Origin: Hyphodiscus hymeniophilus
Lineage: Eukaryota; Ascomycota; Leotiomycetes; Helotiales; Hyphodiscaceae
Assembly: GCA_016508695.1 (NCBI GenBank)
Contig: VNKQ01000014.1
Location: forward strand, 868,001-932,000
Reading direction: 5' to 3'
DNA length: 64,000 nucleotides
Position 1 is the stretch's first letter; each line of letters begins with the position of its first letter. The position numbers were made by a program, and so were the translations under genes. Shown piece after piece: positions 1 through 10,748 of this stretch. The notes beneath the pieces were generated by a model. That model was not told the origin of the DNA. It saw only the letters and a list, made by a program, of their open reading frames with translations, and made no database searches.

Positions 1-217
1 CTACACCTACCCACCCCTCCTGTCCCTAATCTACTGGGACTTTTCAATATTGGTAACCACCAATTGCACCTCACAGTCCATTCCTATTGATCTGGAAATT
101 GGTCAATACGAGGCTCTGAAGCTCCGAAGCGTACTTGGAATATAGTCTGCTCCGAGCATTTCGAACGGTGACGTACCGAAAAAGAATATTTTCACAGTTT
201 CACATCCTACAAACATC

Positions 218-1887
218 ATGTCTACGAAACCCATCTTCGTTGCCACGCATCCAAGAGCATGCAGTACGGCTTTCGAGAGGGTGCGTTTGGATTCCTACCT
301 TCGATTGACCCTTCAGTGGCTGATCCTATTAGGTCTTCATGACCCGTCGAGACACCCTGACTTGTGTTCATGAGCCATTTGGTGACGCCTTCTATTTCGG
401 CCCCGAGAGGCTTAGCACCAGATATGAGAAGGATGAGGAGGCTCGCGAGCAGAGTGGTTTTTCACAGAGCACTTTCAACACTATATTCGAGAGGATTGAG
501 AGAGAAGGCAAAGAGGTTCGGTCCAACTCTCCTTCCTCGTTCCCCCAACCCAATCGTCCCAATCAGCTTGCAACATACACCCTTCCTCAATGATTAGCGG
601 CGTTATCTTGCACATAGACTGAGAACGGATATGAAGCTGGATTGGTGGGTTGGCCGACGGGGAAGTGTCCCCGTAGGTCGTGCACAACGAGGTATTGAAC
701 CCGCTTTGTCGTTTCGATTTCCTCATGCTATCGTTTTTATTCAACAGTTTGGGGGACTTCTTCGCCTCTAAGGCAAAATTCCGTTTCAGGCCAATTCTTT
801 GGGAGCAGCTTGACCAACTGCATTTTGTCTTTTGTCCTCCGTTCTTGGGAGCAACCTCTGGATTTTAGGCCGTCTGACCTGCTGCTTGAGAAAGAGGATG
901 AAACGACCGAGTATAAGCTCACACGGCACAGGGAAAACGTCTGTTTATCAAGGACATTATCCACTATCTCGTCCCTCCTAATGGAAAGCCAGCCACCATT
1001 GCCCCATCGGTGGTGGAAAGGGCGGCCAAGAAGGGGGTTGGAACAAACGGGGGGATGAATGGAGCAGTGAACGATGTGGCACATAGTCTCACCAATGGAA
1101 CAAGCAATAGTGTCACCAACGGTCACACAAATGGTACCAACGGCCACTATCACAAAACTCCTTATCCATACGATACCATTGGAGAACCAGGCAACCCTAC
1201 CGTTGTTCCTGCGGGAATCTTGAGCCAATTCCATTTCACGTTCTTGATACGTCACCCCCGTTACAGCATCCCATCGTACTGGCGTTGTACCATCCCTCCG
1301 CTTGACAAGGTCACCGGCTTCTACAACTTCAGACCCGACGAGGCTGGATATGATGAGCTTCGCCGCGTCTTTGACTTCCTCATCAACGAGAAGCAAGTTG
1401 GACCGGCCCTTGCCGGCGATCATGGTGACTTGAAGAATGGAGAAGTTAGTATTACCGTCATTGACGCAGATGATCTTCTTGACAACCCAGCGGGCATCAT
1501 TGAAGCCTACTGCAAGGAAGTTGGGATTGAATATAGTCCGAAGATGTTGATATGGGACACGGAGGAAGCGCACAATTTTGCTAAGGCTGCATTTGAGAAA
1601 TGGCCTGGTTTCCATGACGATGCTATCGAAAGCACTTCCCTCACGCCTAGAGATGAAGCCCATGTAAGTTTCCCGTCCATAATCAGATCATTGGGCCATT
1701 CCTGCATCTTATAAGGCCCTTGGCTAATCGCTGTTCTTCCAAGAAAAAGAAACAGAAGACCGAAGAATCAGAGAATCAAGGATGGCGAGAGAAGTACGGT
1801 GACGAAGCAGCCAAGATCATCAGGGAGACTGTTAATGCCAATATTGCTGACTATGAGTACTTGAAGTCTTTTGCTATCAAAGTTTAG
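218..1887 (+). CDS. Sulfotransferase-like P-loop protein, four exons
   Basis: Exons 218-280, 333-515, 932-1663 and 1744-1887 give a 373-residue product. The N-terminus has a short beta strand followed by PRACSTAF (residues 12-19), which resembles the 5'-phosphosulfate-binding loop of sulfotransferases. Residues after the exon 2/3 junction (GKRLFIKDI) and a C-terminal basic helix match the fungal cytosolic sulfotransferase-like family often annotated only as P-loop hydrolase. Substrate is unknown. Odd features are a 416 nt intron with a non-consensus GTTCGG donor and a low-complexity Asn/Gly/Thr insert (about residues 115-138). The start was chosen because the loop lies 11 residues from this ATG. 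Family assignment is fairly firm; catalytic activity is inference. Confidence 0.72.
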
Positions 1888-2119
1888 ACATATGCATTGG
1901 GATGGGATAGGATAGGGCATGGAAGGATCAGAAATGGCATAGGACGGTGGGGAAAGGCATTGGGACATGGAAATTGCAATGTACTTCATTGCAATAAGAC
2001 AATCTTGGTATTTTTTTAACTCAGCGTTGATTCTATTCAAACATTCTGCCTTCTTAGTGTACACGTGCACCAGGCCTTACCGTGCGAGGCGGTAATATAC
2101 CATATGTCCGGCCCATATT

Positions 2120-3023
2120 CTACGCCATCAACTGCTCTGGTTTCTTTTTCGCAGCATCCTCCACCAGCATGGGTTTCGAGGCCCTGGACTCCTCAGCGGT
2201 TCTAACAGCATCTCCATACGCATTCCCTACACTCCCCCCATCCAGAACATCATGGATAACCGACACAGGCCACGTCTCCGCGTATTCCGCATCGACCAAA
2301 TCCTTCCACCTGACCTCAACCACAACATCACCGCCCTCTTTTTGCACCTGCGCTTGCTCCTCCCCCTCACCCACCTCTCCCTCCCCATCGCCCAAAGTCC
2401 CCAGAACGACAGCCATGTCCGCCACGCTGTTCGCCTTCTGATCCATGAGTTTCCTGCCCCTCTCCCTCCTGGTCAGCGGCTGCATCCTGCTCGATCCGTC
2501 CTTGTACTCCACCTCCTCCATCATATCCACCGGATCCCACGCCGTCTCGTGCAGGCGCCGCAGCTCGCGTAGCTTCTGGAAGGCGGACAATCCGAGCGCA
2601 CCGCGTCCCGGCGGGAAGGAGATCGTGGCGAGGGGGTACCATAGATCCTTGCGGATGGCACGGGGGACGGTCTTCTTGCCGTTGAAGGGGAGCTGGCGGA
2701 GGGCTGCGTTGTTCTGGGGGCTGGGGTTAGTCCTCGGTCTGACACCAATCGGCAACGCATTGGATGTAGAAGGGCTGAATGGAGAGATTGGGGGCAGGAG
2801 GTGGGGGATATACGTGGAGGGTTTTGGTCAGCGAGTAGACGACCTGTTTCGTTTGTAGATGGTTGTAGACGAATATTTGCTGGCCGTGTTCTGGCTTCGC
2901 CTTCCGCGACGCCCCTGGGAGGGGTACTGTAGATGCATGTCGGACTTTGTGTGCTGTGAGCACGAGATGCCGTATCATATCTGTTGTTGATCGGACGCTC
3001 ATGGTGGAGTTCGAGAGCTTCAA
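2120..3023 (-). CDS. MHR1: Mitochondrial large-ribosomal-subunit protein mL67 / Mhr1 homolog
   Basis: Exons 3023-2814 and 2713-2120 (100 nt intron) encode 267 residues. The conserved Mhr1 core is visible: IFVYNHL and TKQVVYSL at residues 50-66, a QLPFNGKK block straight after the intron, then RKDLWYPLATI. In yeast this protein is both a component of the mitochondrial large ribosomal subunit and a factor in mitochondrial homologous pairing. The N-terminus is basic and Ser/Thr-rich, as expected of a matrix-targeting peptide. The C-terminal 90 residues are acidic and poorly conserved. An in-frame ATG at 3002 is an alternative start. It is transcribed divergently from HSP104 across 438 bp. Confidence 0.8.
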
Positions 3024-3086
3024 TGGCTCTTGGTCTTGCTCTCGATGTCCAAGTTCGTGCTCACGAATTGAAGATTTGGAGCGAGC

Positions 3087-3115
3087 CTAGTTTGGACTAG
3101 CATAGTCTGGACTAG
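3087..3115. repeat. Two imperfect palindromes at 15 bp spacing
   Basis: CTAGTTTGGACTAG (3087-3100) has CTAGT/ACTAG arms. A near copy ATAGTCTGGACTAG follows at 3102-3115. The paired arrangement in a divergent promoter looks like a dimeric transcription-factor site, but the factor is unknown. Confidence 0.4.
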
Positions 3116-3153
3116 GTCTGGTGGGTGGGTCTGGTCTCCTGACGTAGGCGAGA

Positions 3154-3174
3154 GAACCTTGGAAGCTTCTCGAT
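3154..3174 (+). promoter_or_regulatory. Heat-shock-element-like site
   Basis: A perfect GAA-nn-TTC pair at 3162-3169 is followed in phase by nn-GAT (one mismatch), with another GAA at 3154 out of phase. Such alternating nGAAn units are the binding sites of heat-shock factor. It lies about 290 nt upstream of the HSP104 start codon, which is the expected target. Confidence 0.45.
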
Positions 3175-3461
3175 GACACCACAAGCAAGCAGAAACTGGG
3201 TGATGCGACCAGACAACACCAGTTATATCATGCACCATCGTGAAACGTCTGGTGTCGTCTACATATTCAAAGCAAGACTATAAATTTCTTGAGTGTAACA
3301 GCTTTTCCCACAATCTTCAATTCCTATACAATTTAATTTATTGTACATCAACATTGAGAGAGCTTACCAAACGGGCCTGAAATTGCCCCGCATACTCAAT
3401 TGAAAGCTTGAACAAAATTCACGCACAACACGACTGATCAGACATTGATCAAACCGACAGA

Positions 3462-6257
3462 ATGTCGACCTCGAGCATGAACTTCACAGACCGAGCCTCA
3501 AAGGCGCTGTCAGATGCTATGCAAGTAGCAGAACAACACGATCATCCTCAACTGCTACCCCTCCATCTCGCACTCTCCCTCCTAGACCCAACACCTGACG
3601 AGTCAAAAGACCAGCAACAAACTACAAACGCATCTCACGCCTCCGCCTCTGCGTCGCTCTTCCGCCAAGTCGTCGAACGCGCCCATGGCGACCCCCAGTC
3701 CTTCCAACGAGCCCTCAAAAAGTCCATCGTCCGCCTGCCCAGCCAGAATCCCCCTCCTGAACAAATATCCATGGCACCCTCATTCACCAAAGTACTACGC
3801 GCCGCTCAGGACCTCCAGAAAACACAGAAAGATACCTACATAGCGGTCGATCATTTGATTCTGTCCGTGGTACAGGATCCTTCTGTGCAGGTTGCGTTGA
3901 AGGAGGGGAACATGCCTAATGTCAAGCCAATCCAGGAGGCTGTTCAGCAAATCCGAGGCACGCGAAGAGTGGATTCCAAGACGGCAGATGCGGAAGAGGA
4001 ACATGAGAATCTGAAAAAGTTTACAGTGGATATGACTGCGATGGCTAGGGAGGGTAAGATGGATCCTGTGATTGGAAGAGAGGAGGAGATAAGACGGGTT
4101 ATTCGGATTCTGTCGAGACGGACGAAGAATAATCCCGTGCTTATTGGTGAACCGGGTGTGGGAAAGACTACTGTTGTTGAAGGGCTTGCCCAGCGAATCG
4201 TCAATCTGGATGTCCCGGATAATCTAGCGGCATGCAAACTCCTCTCCCTCGACGTCAGCTCTATTGTTGCGGGGAGCAAATACAGGGGTGAGTTCGAAGA
4301 ACGAATGAAGGGCATTCTCAAAGAGATTGAGGAGACGAAGGAGATGATTGTTCTTTTCGTCGACGAAATGCATCTTCTCATGGGTGCTGGATCAAGTGGT
4401 GAGGGTGGAATGGATGCTGCCAACATGCTCAAGCCAATGCTGGCAAGAGGTCAGCTCCACTGCATCGGTGCCACTACTCTGGCCGAATACCGAAAATATA
4501 TCGAGAAGGATGCCGCGTTCGAACGTCGTTTCCAGCAAGTCCTCGTTAAAGAACCAACAATCCCGGAGACGATTTCGATTCTCAGAGGTCTGAAAGAGAG
4601 ATTCGAAGTTCACCACGGTGTCAATATTTCCGATAGTGCCATTGTTGCTTCAGCCACTTTGGCTGCGCGATATCTCACTCAGCGTCGTCTACCAGATTCT
4701 GCGGTCGATCTGATTGATGAAGCGGCGGCAGCAGTACGAGTCGCTCGAGAATCCCAACCCGAAATCCTGGACTCACTGGACCGAAAACTACGACAGTTGA
4801 AGATAGAAATTCACGCCTTATCAAGAGAGAAGGATGATGCATCTCAAGCACGTCTCGCACAAGCCAAACAAGACGCTAGTAATGTTGAGGAAGAACTTCG
4901 ACCTCTTCGTGAAAAGTACGACACGGAACGTGCTCGTGGTAAAGCCATTCAGGAAGCCAAACAAAAACTCGACCAATTGAGAGTCAAGAAGGATGAAGCC
5001 ACTCGTATGGGGGATGATAGCCGTGCTGCCGACTTGCAGTACTATGCCATTCCCGAACAGGAGGCTTTTATCAAAAGCCTAGAGAAGGAAAAGATGGCTG
5101 CTGATGCTGCCTTGAGCAATTCTAGCAATCCTGATTCTGGTGGATCTTTGATCACTGATATCGTTGGGCCAGATCAGATTAACGAGATCGTTGCTCGTGC
5201 TACCGGAATCCCGGTCACACGTCTCAAGGCAACTGAGAAGGACAAGCTATTGCACATGGAGAAAGTTCTCGGCAAGATTGTTGTCGGCCAGAAGGAAGCT
5301 GTCCAGGCAGTTTCAAACGCCATCCGTCTTCAACGCTCTGGCCTGAGCAATCCCAATTCACCACCCAGCTTCTTATTTTGTGGTCCTTCCGGTACTGGTA
5401 AGACGCTGCTCACGAAGGCTCTTGCTGAATTCCTGTTCGATGACCCGAAGGCCATGATCCGACTCGATATGTCCGAATACCAAGAACGGCACTCCCTCAG
5501 TCGAATGATTGGTGCTCCACCAGGATACGTTGGTCACGATGCTGGTGGACAACTTACCGAAGCACTACGTCGCAGGCCCTTCTCGATTTTACTCTTTGAC
5601 GAGGTCGAGAAAGCAGCCAAAGAGGTCCTTACCGTACTCTTACAACTCATGGACGACGGCCGAATCACTGATGGACAAGGACGTGTCGTAGATGCACGAA
5701 ATTGTATTGTCGTCATGACATCCAATCTTGGAGCCGAGTACCTCCAACGCGCCAATGCAGCGAACGGGAAGATCGATCCAACTACCAGACAGATGGTCGA
5801 GCAAGCACTCCAAGACTATTTCTTACCCGAGTTCTTGAATCGTATCAGCAAGACAGTCATATTCAACCGTCTTACCAAGACCGAGATCCGCAAGATTGTC
5901 GATGTAAGACTTGGCGAGATCCAGAAACGTCTCGAGAGCAACGGCAAGAACATCACGATCGATTGCTCCCCTGCTGTAAAGGATTATCTCGGCGCTGCTG
6001 GTTATTCTCCCGCTTATGGTGCACGACCACTGTCGAGATTGATCGAGAAGGAGGTGCTGAATAGACTTGCCGTCCTCTTACTCAGAGGTAGCGTCAAGGA
6101 TGGAGAAGTAGCCAGAGTGGTTATGGAGGATGGTAGGATCACCGTATTGCCAAACCATGAAGGCGAATCGGAGGAAGATGAGTCGGATGAGATGGAGCTC
6201 GATGATGTGGATGGTCTTGGAGGAGATGACATGGATCTTGCTCTTTATGAGAGCTAA
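3462..6257 (+). CDS. HSP104: Hsp104/ClpB-type AAA+ disaggregase
   Basis: A single exon encodes 931 residues, close to the usual fungal Hsp104 length. Order of domains: Clp N domain (about 5-150), first AAA+ module with Walker [10 protein letters not shown] (about 229-237) and VDEMH (about 299-303), a long coiled-coil middle domain (about 410-540), second AAA+ module with GPSGTGKT (about 641-648) and LLFDEVEKA (about 708-716), then a small C-terminal domain and an acidic tail. The hexamer threads aggregated proteins through its pore together with Hsp70/40. Start: ATG at 3462, with in-frame Met at codon 6. The upstream heat-shock-like element fits stress induction. The identification is secure. 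Confidence 0.96.
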   Translation: MSTSSMNFTDRASKALSDAMQVAEQHDHPQLLPLHLALSLLDPTPDESKDQQQTTNASHASASASLFRQVVERAHGDPQSFQRALKKSIVRLPSQNPPPEQISMAPSFTKVLRAAQDLQKTQKDTYIAVDHLILSVVQDPSVQVALKEGNMPNVKPIQEAVQQIRGTRRVDSKTADAEEEHENLKKFTVDMTAMAREGKMDPVIGREEEIRRVIRILSRRTKNNPVLIGEPGVGKTTVVEGLAQRIVNLDVPDNLAACKLLSLDVSSIVAGSKYRGEFEERMKGILKEIEETKEMIVLFVDEMHLLMGAGSSGEGGMDAANMLKPMLARGQLHCIGATTLAEYRKYIEKDAAFERRFQQVLVKEPTIPETISILRGLKERFEVHHGVNISDSAIVASATLAARYLTQRRLPDSAVDLIDEAAAAVRVARESQPEILDSLDRKLRQLKIEIHALSREKDDASQARLAQAKQDASNVEEELRPLREKYDTERARGKAIQEAKQKLDQLRVKKDEATRMGDDSRAADLQYYAIPEQEAFIKSLEKEKMAADAALSNSSNPDSGGSLITDIVGPDQINEIVARATGIPVTRLKATEKDKLLHMEKVLGKIVVGQKEAVQAVSNAIRLQRSGLSNPNSPPSFLFCGPSGTGKTLLTKALAEFLFDDPKAMIRLDMSEYQERHSLSRMIGAPPGYVGHDAGGQLTEALRRRPFSILLFDEVEKAAKEVLTVLLQLMDDGRITDGQGRVVDARNCIVVMTSNLGAEYLQRANAANGKIDPTTRQMVEQALQDYFLPEFLNRISKTVIFNRLTKTEIRKIVDVRLGEIQKRLESNGKNITIDCSPAVKDYLGAAGYSPAYGARPLSRLIEKEVLNRLAVLLLRGSVKDGEVARVVMEDGRITVLPNHEGESEEDESDEMELDDVDGLGGDDMDLALYES

Positions 6258-6941
6258 GATGTTTATGCGATAATGATTCATGGATGATGAGCGATAGAGA
6301 TTCCCCGTCTAGCATAGATTTTGCGTGGAGTTTGGACAGTGTTATGCATAGAAGTATAGCTTCAGAATAAAAGTAAATACGAAAATATACAAGAACAATA
6401 AAACCCTTCAGTGAGTGCTCAAACAGAACGTTCGAATTGGCAAGGTAAGTGATGTAAAATCATAGTCCATGCTTTTACGACATTTGACGCCCCCAAGGAC
6501 ACACTCATGAACTAAGTTCTGTACAAACTTGGATGGGAATAGTTTAGAGGTCGATATTACCGACTTCTTAAGCCAAATGTACGATTTTCATGCAAGTTCG
6601 TTGAGCGAAGACAGATCCCGTGGGCGCTTTCTGTGCCTATCAGTCCAGGGATGGAAGACCTTCCAGATCGCGAGATATTGAATGAAAGACCCAGAAAGAT
6701 ATGAAGTCTACCAAGGTTTTTCAATTCAGTAGACGCGGTTGTGAATAAACACACCTGCCTAAAGTACCTAATCAGGAGCTCTGCGCCGCACCTCTCCTGG
6801 CCGCTTTGCTGGAGGCACCGATCTAAGCAGCCTTGTTCGTTCCCAACTTCCAGAAACCCGGCAACATTCACAGAGTTAATATTATCCACTACCTAGACTT
6901 AAGCTTTTTCACAACCACTACTTTTTCCCTCGCGAATTATC
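6258..6941. other. Intergenic, HSP104 3' side to Nudix promoter
   Basis: The first 150 bp look like an A/T-rich 3' untranslated region (AATAAA-like runs near 6365-6405). The remainder is the presumed promoter and pyrimidine-rich leader of the Nudix gene. I see no supported gene. Confidence 0.5.
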
Positions 6942-7541
6942 ATGGCACCAAAAGCCGCCCCAGGTGTCCTCTCATCCTTCATCACCTCCCCTACCCTCTC
7001 CCCCTTCAACGTCCAAGTCAAGGATTACCTAAACGCCCACCCCTCAAAACACCGCATCGTCGCTGCCGCGCTGGTCTTCTCCCCTTCCAACCCAGCCCAC
7101 CTGCTCGTCGTCCAACGCTCCGCTACGGACTACGTGCCCCATCTCTGGGAAATCCCCGGCGGGTCCTGCGACGCCGAGGAATCGATCCTGGCGGGCGCCG
7201 TGCGGGAGCTGTGGGAAGAGAGTGGTCTGACAGCCACGGCGGTGCTGAGACTGGTGGGGGATGGTCACGGGTGGGTGGAAGACGGGACCGTGTGGTGCAA
7301 GTTTAGCTTCGAGGTGGAGGTCGAGGGCTGGGAGGTCGTCCTGGATGAGGAGGAGCATCAGGCGTTTCACTGGGTTACGGAGGATGAATGTAGGAAAGGA
7401 GAAGTCGTGAGGGATGGGGTGAGGACGGATCTTAGGTGGACGAATGAGTCTCAGTTGGCGGTGATTTTGGAGGGGTTCCGCTTGAGGGCGGTAGATCAGT
7501 TGACTTCGCAAACCTCCCACTCCCGTGCGGCGGAGACGTAG
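6942..7541 (+). CDS. Nudix hydrolase
   Basis: A single exon encodes 199 residues. A complete Nudix box fits G-x5-E-x7-R-E-L-x-E-E-x-G-L at residues 74-96, with RELWEESG holding the metal-binding glutamates. Upstream beta strands (HRIVAAALVF, LLVVQRS) and the IPGG turn are typical. These enzymes cleave nucleoside diphosphates linked to another moiety; the substrate cannot be read from the sequence. The start is ATG 6942, directly after a pyrimidine-rich leader. Codon use is strongly C/G-ending in the first half, unlike the neighbouring HSP104. Confidence 0.88.
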   Translation: MAPKAAPGVLSSFITSPTLSPFNVQVKDYLNAHPSKHRIVAAALVFSPSNPAHLLVVQRSATDYVPHLWEIPGGSCDAEESILAGAVRELWEESGLTATAVLRLVGDGHGWVEDGTVWCKFSFEVEVEGWEVVLDEEEHQAFHWVTEDECRKGEVVRDGVRTDLRWTNESQLAVILEGFRLRAVDQLTSQTSHSRAAET

Positions 7542-9741
7542 CATTGAAGCTCTCTCTAAAGAACTACCTGTGTCATGATTCCAATTCTTGTTTTTCCCCC
7601 GCCATTACGATGCGTTGGTGTGCTGTGGATTTGGACTCCTCCCCTGTCAGAGATTGATTGAATGGTTCATTACACATTAACTATAGTACTGTTCAAAAGA
7701 GAGCGATTGCGTCTATCTGACAACTGTATCCTTAGCGGTGACGAGTCTTGCATTGGTTTTGGAGAAGGAGGAGTTGGTGCTTGGTAGATGTGACGCTACA
7801 GATTTTCGACCTTTGTTCGCGAGTTGAATTAGAGTGATATTTCAGTGACCAAAGACACCAGAGTTTGTATCAGTAGCAGAGAATTTTCTCTTCCAGCTTG
7901 GTGTGAGGTCTTGGTGATTGTTGGCTGAACTGGATCTTCTGATGAATAATGTGGTTGGAGAACTGTTGACAAGGAATTGCTTCTTAAAAGATTCAGATTC
8001 AATTCCGAGACCGGGAGAGACAAATCCCTTTGGTCACACAAATTAATAGATCTGGATGCAAGATATTGAAAGGTAGAAACGGCTTCTCGTGCCCGGCAAG
8101 AAACGAAGTCCCAACGTATCAATTCACCTGCTCTTCCCTTCCTATTGTCATTGTTTACTTCACCATCCCCGCCTCAAGCCGCGCGTAGCCTCAAACTCGG
8201 CCGCAAACTTTTGCTAAGTATATGAATCAAATCAAAATATTCTGTACCAACTAGCCATCAAACAATGTAGCTGGTACATTGGCTCCTCGTGTTAAGGTCA
8301 TTGCGACCGCCACCCTGGCCTTGGCTGCGTTTAGATCACTTTCTCGGTGGTCGGCTGGTTTTTGCCTCTAAGATCTATCCTCCTCTCTTTTTTTTTTCTT
8401 TTTGGAGAATCGCGGTTCATCAATGTGTAATGAATATTGAGGCATTCTTTTTGCGGCACGATTGCGTGGTGGGTAATAACGAAGGTGGAAGCGAGGAAGT
8501 GAAGTTATTCCAAGTTCCGTAATAGGCCTCTCAAAGCTGTTGCAAGCACGCCGGGATGAGATCCTTCATCCGAGACAAAAGTCATACATGTGAGGGACAT
8601 TCATGACTATCCGCCATGCATCAAATGACCTCGACCGGATGACTCCAAATCATGTTCATTGTTGATGACGAGTTGCTCGTAAAGACCGTATAGCATGGCG
8701 ATAGGCAACAGTGTCTCTCATCACAGAATAAGAATATTTTGAGGTTACTAATCTCCTTGTAACCGCAGTGCAATCCTTACGACAAGATTATGCGTCACTG
8801 CGAGCAGCCTGTTCAACACACTGAAGACGTTGCCGCCTAGAGGTAGTTCTGAGCGGGTAAAGACGCCAATCATCAACAATTCGATTTGAACGTTGAGTTA
8901 CGAAGATACTAATGCCAAGAGATGAAACTCTTAGATTCATTGGCGTCTTGGGAGCAACGCCTGTCTCCATTGATGACTCAGTGAGGGGGCCATTGAGCGA
9001 CACGTGCAAAGTCACGTGCTACTAAGAAAAGACGATTGATGAATAAATTTGCAGTTCGGCGGTGCGAGAACTTTCTAAACACAGCCATAAATATATCATT
9101 GCAGGAGATTGGCCAGAGGCCGTGGTTTCTCAAAAGCACGATGTGATATGCGGAAAGCAGAGAGGGAGCACCAGTGATGTCTGAAATTTCCTGGAGTTCG
9201 TTTTTCATTCTTCTAAGCGAGCTGCGCCACCTCCCGCAAAACAGCCTTGCACTGCCACTCTTTCCTCAAACTTCACAGGCAACCTCGAAGTCGTAATGTA
9301 TCTCATCACCACTTCATCTTCATCTTCCTCTTCTTTCTTCACATATTCCATTCTTTATTGTCTGTCAATTGCGAGTCTGCCTCGGTATGACAAGGTCTGG
9401 CCCGTCTCCAAGGGCCTGGCGGGCATCGCCACGCCGGTTTCGTCTTCGTCGTTGCATCTGTGACTCATGGGGATCTAGTCCTCCTTCCCATCCTATCACG
9501 ACGCTTTGTTTGCGTCCCCAAGCACATGACAACCCATCTTGCCCTCCACTCCATTCGAGTCACATCGTGACTGCATCACAACGATGGCCTTGAACCCATC
9601 ATATAAGTCACGTCTCTCCTCGGTTCAATGTTCTCCTCTCCTCATCGCAGCCCTCCAAACTTCTCAGTCCTCTAAGGATCTCTCCTATATCTCGTATTTC
9701 TCCTAACTCTTTCCTCTCAAATTATCCAAGAATTGGTTATC
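7542..9741. other. 2.2 kb gap without a supported gene
   Basis: Only short, unconvincing open frames occur on either strand. Two CACGTG boxes lie at 9001-9006 and 9013-9018. A pyrimidine-rich tract with CTTCAT/CTTCTT repeats runs from about 9305 to 9350, and a TC-rich stretch from 9610 to 9730 is probably the leader of the next gene. I see no RNA gene or mobile element. Confidence 0.45.
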
Positions 9742-10748
9742 ATGACGATTTTTAACGGTTATACCAACGCGGTGCCGCATCACCGTCAAAACCGAAGGCG
9801 TGAGCGTCCTGGCTCTCGGACTCGACGGACAATCACTCGCAGATTCAGTATGCGAGATGAATGCGAACAAGGCATCCTCGACGCCAGAGATCCATATATG
9901 CCTCTGCCATCCGATAAAGCAAAACCTTCTCCACTCCTGCGACAGAATTTTGACCAGAGCTGGCAGCGATGGAAAGCCAGGCAGGCGGAGGAAGAAGCTC
10001 AAGCCGAGAAAGATGATTTGCAACTCGAGCAAGAGCGCATGCTACTCTTCGGTGGAGAAGCTGATGACGACGTGAGTCTCTGTATGCCGATGTTGTTGGT
10101 CCTCGTATCTCTTTTCGGGGATATCGACTACACGGATCCTTGAACATCTCCCATCATACAAGTCTCCTCTCATTTGTCGCGATGGCGTTGGCGTCTCGGA
10201 TATGGCAGTACAGTATGCTTACGCATCCTTGCCAGGAACTTTCTCGCATGGGAATTCTTTATGGCGAAAAGCAAGACTACGATTCTCATATAAAGGAGAA
10301 CGAACTATCATGCGAAACACCACTCAGACAGGATGCCCCAATGTTCGTAATGAACCTTAGCAGACGTTCACGACGGCGCTCAACAGGGCGTTCTTTACCG
10401 CTTCATCTTTCATTCTCGGATCTGAGAGACGATCGCGATATTGCACGGCTTATATCTTCCATCCCATGCCCCACACCGACGATTCAACATCGCGAAACTA
10501 TTTCATCTACATCAGCCAGCGTTAACAATATCAATATCGATATCGATGTCTCACAGTCATTACCGCCCATCACCCCGGCGTTATCTTTACATCAATCACA
10601 CGGGTCTAGAAATCTCCTTACTGACATTAACACACCCACTTTCGTCTCAGCTGGAGAGGATTGGACATTCATATCACACACGCACGCACAACACGACTTG
10701 ACTCCTTCTTCCGACCCAGAAACCTGGATACTGTGCGACGACTCGTAG
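9742..10748 (+). CDS. Unrecognised protein, exon structure uncertain
   Basis: The first exon (9742-10071) starts with ATG ACG ATT TTT and encodes 110 residues. It is rich in Arg near the start and has a Gln/Glu/Ala coiled-coil-like segment (about 75-100) ending in DDD at a good GTGAGT donor. The last exon ends at TAG 10746-10748; its tail reads EDWTFI ... PETWILCDDS. Two joinings are possible. An acceptor at 10207-10208 leads straight into the final frame. An acceptor at 10161-10162 opens a different frame of 60-odd codons and would need another intron. I recognise no domain. The Arg-rich and Ser-rich low-complexity make-up suggests a disordered fungal protein. Confidence 0.45.

Larger units (their letters stand above)
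3024..3461. promoter_or_regulatory. Divergent promoter of MHR1 and HSP104
   Basis: This 438 bp gap separates the two divergent start codons. It holds a heat-shock-element-like run at 3154-3174 and two spaced palindromes at 3087-3115. The part next to HSP104 is an AT-rich, A-rich leader. No convincing open reading frame lies within it. Confidence 0.6.

Noticed and set aside
737..1663. 308-codon open frame on the minus strand
   Set aside because: It lies antisense to the sulfotransferase-like exon 3 and long intron. It has no recognisable motif, and the plus-strand frame is clearly coding.
8780..8960. Faint resemblance to rRNA-conserved words (AGAGATGAAACTCTTAGATT-like)
   Set aside because: Only a short, gapped similarity could be seen by eye, with no matching flanks. 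This is not enough to call an rRNA fragment.
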